Assembly: GCA_031281815.1 (NCBI GenBank)
Contig: JAITEY010000230.1
Coordinates: 1-5,729, forward strand
Reading direction: 5' to 3'
DNA from: Desulfovibrio sp.
GTDB taxonomy: Bacteria; Desulfobacterota; Desulfovibrionia; Desulfovibrionales; Desulfovibrionaceae
DNA: 5,729 nt
Shown: positions 5,453 through 5,729 of the stretch, one piece after another
How the letters are laid out: the number at the start of each line of letters is the position of its first letter
Position numbering within the stretch: the first letter of the stretch is position 1
The notes under the pieces: model-generated
Seen by the model: the letters and a program-made list of their open reading frames with translations, nothing else
Databases searched by the model: none
Told to the model about the DNA's origin: nothing
Translations under genes and position numbers: made by a program

Positions 5453-5453
5453 G

Positions 5454-5729
5454 TCAGTCTCCCTGATCTTCTCGTTCCCGGCTTTCGCCGTTCCGCGCCG
5501 TTCCCTGCGCGGCCCTGCCGGCAACGGGTCCGAAAAGCGCGTCGTAGACTTTGACGGCAACGGGTCCGGCGGTGGAACTGCCGCCGCCGCCGTGCTCGAC
5601 CATGACGACCACCGTGTAGGTTTTGCCGTCCTTCATGCCCCAGGAGGTCATCCAGGCGTGATCCCGGTGGCGGTAGGCCATTTCGCCGCTGCTCAGGCGG
5701 CGTTCGCCGATGCGCACCACCTGGGCCGT
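5454..5729 (-). CDS. mrdA: Penicillin-binding protein 2 (transpeptidase), C-terminal part
   Basis: The gene runs in from beyond the right edge; 91 C-terminal codons remain. The first visible residues, TAQVVRIGE, fit directly after the KTG of the KTGTAQV active-site motif, which lies just outside the window. Next come DHAWMTSWG, VVVMVEHGGGGSSTAGPVAVKVYDALF, typical of the end of class B PBP2, and a short charged tail ending REREDQGD. PBP2 cross-links the glycan made by RodA and is inner-membrane anchored with a periplasmic catalytic domain. Its place directly upstream of rodA is the usual pairing, and it supports reading mrdA, rodA and bactofilin as one shape cluster. A 13-bp direct repeat (5520-5532 and 5556-5568) encodes GPVA twice, in phase. 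Confidence 0.9.
   Translation of the reverse strand, partial: TAQVVRIGERRLSSGEMAYRHRDHAWMTSWGMKDGKTYTVVVMVEHGGGGSSTAGPVAVKVYDALFGPVAGRAAQGTARNGESREREDQGD

Noticed and set aside
5520..5568. 13-bp direct repeat in the mrdA end
   Set aside because: It encodes the same GPVA motif twice, in phase, in a GC-rich gene; most likely codon-level coincidence.

Overview
The window reads as GC-rich bacterial chromosome, most likely a deltaproteobacterium of the Desulfovibrio type. That placement is inferred from the style of the proteins and the gene set (a PaaK-like ligase beside dapB, and an mrdA-rodA-bactofilin run); no marker gene proves it. No tRNA, rRNA or CRISPR array was seen.

Left part, + strand (1-2060): the 3' end of a phenylacetate-CoA-ligase-family gene is followed 17 bases later by dapB (4-hydroxy-tetrahydrodipicolinate reductase, lysine/diaminopimelate pathway). 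After a 12-bp GC hairpin comes a single Hsp20 small heat-shock gene. It has a near-perfect Shine-Dalgarno sequence that the U-rich leader just upstream could mask.

Right part, - strand, read from right to left (5729 down to 2301): the C-terminal end of mrdA (PBP2), a possible 37-codon spacer ORF, rodA (SEDS glycosyltransferase), a bactofilin, and an exported NlpC/P60 peptidoglycan peptidase. The peptidase has a lysine/glutamine-rich tail ending in four 14-residue repeats. PBP2 and RodA form the core of the elongation machinery. Bactofilin is a cytoskeletal polymer often tied to local wall remodelling, and NlpC/P60 enzymes cut wall peptides. DapB on the other strand helps make the diaminopimelate used in that wall, so most of the window concerns envelope growth and shape.

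The most unusual structure is a pair of about 130-bp non-coding elements at 2081-2211 and 4091-4220, in the same orientation. Both are bounded by inverted TAnTACCGTGTAAC-like ends that start and finish with TA. Both contain the same two strong hairpins, whose stems differ between copies by paired, compensating changes, and both share a conserved GCCGCCGGAGGC box. They look like a miniature inverted-repeat transposable element (MITE-like). One lies between the convergent hsp20 and NlpC/P60 genes; the other ends inside the rodA stop codon. A separate 7-bp hairpin (3998-4014) and a 23-bp direct repeat (3387-3409 and 3465-3487) lie in the other gaps of the shape cluster.
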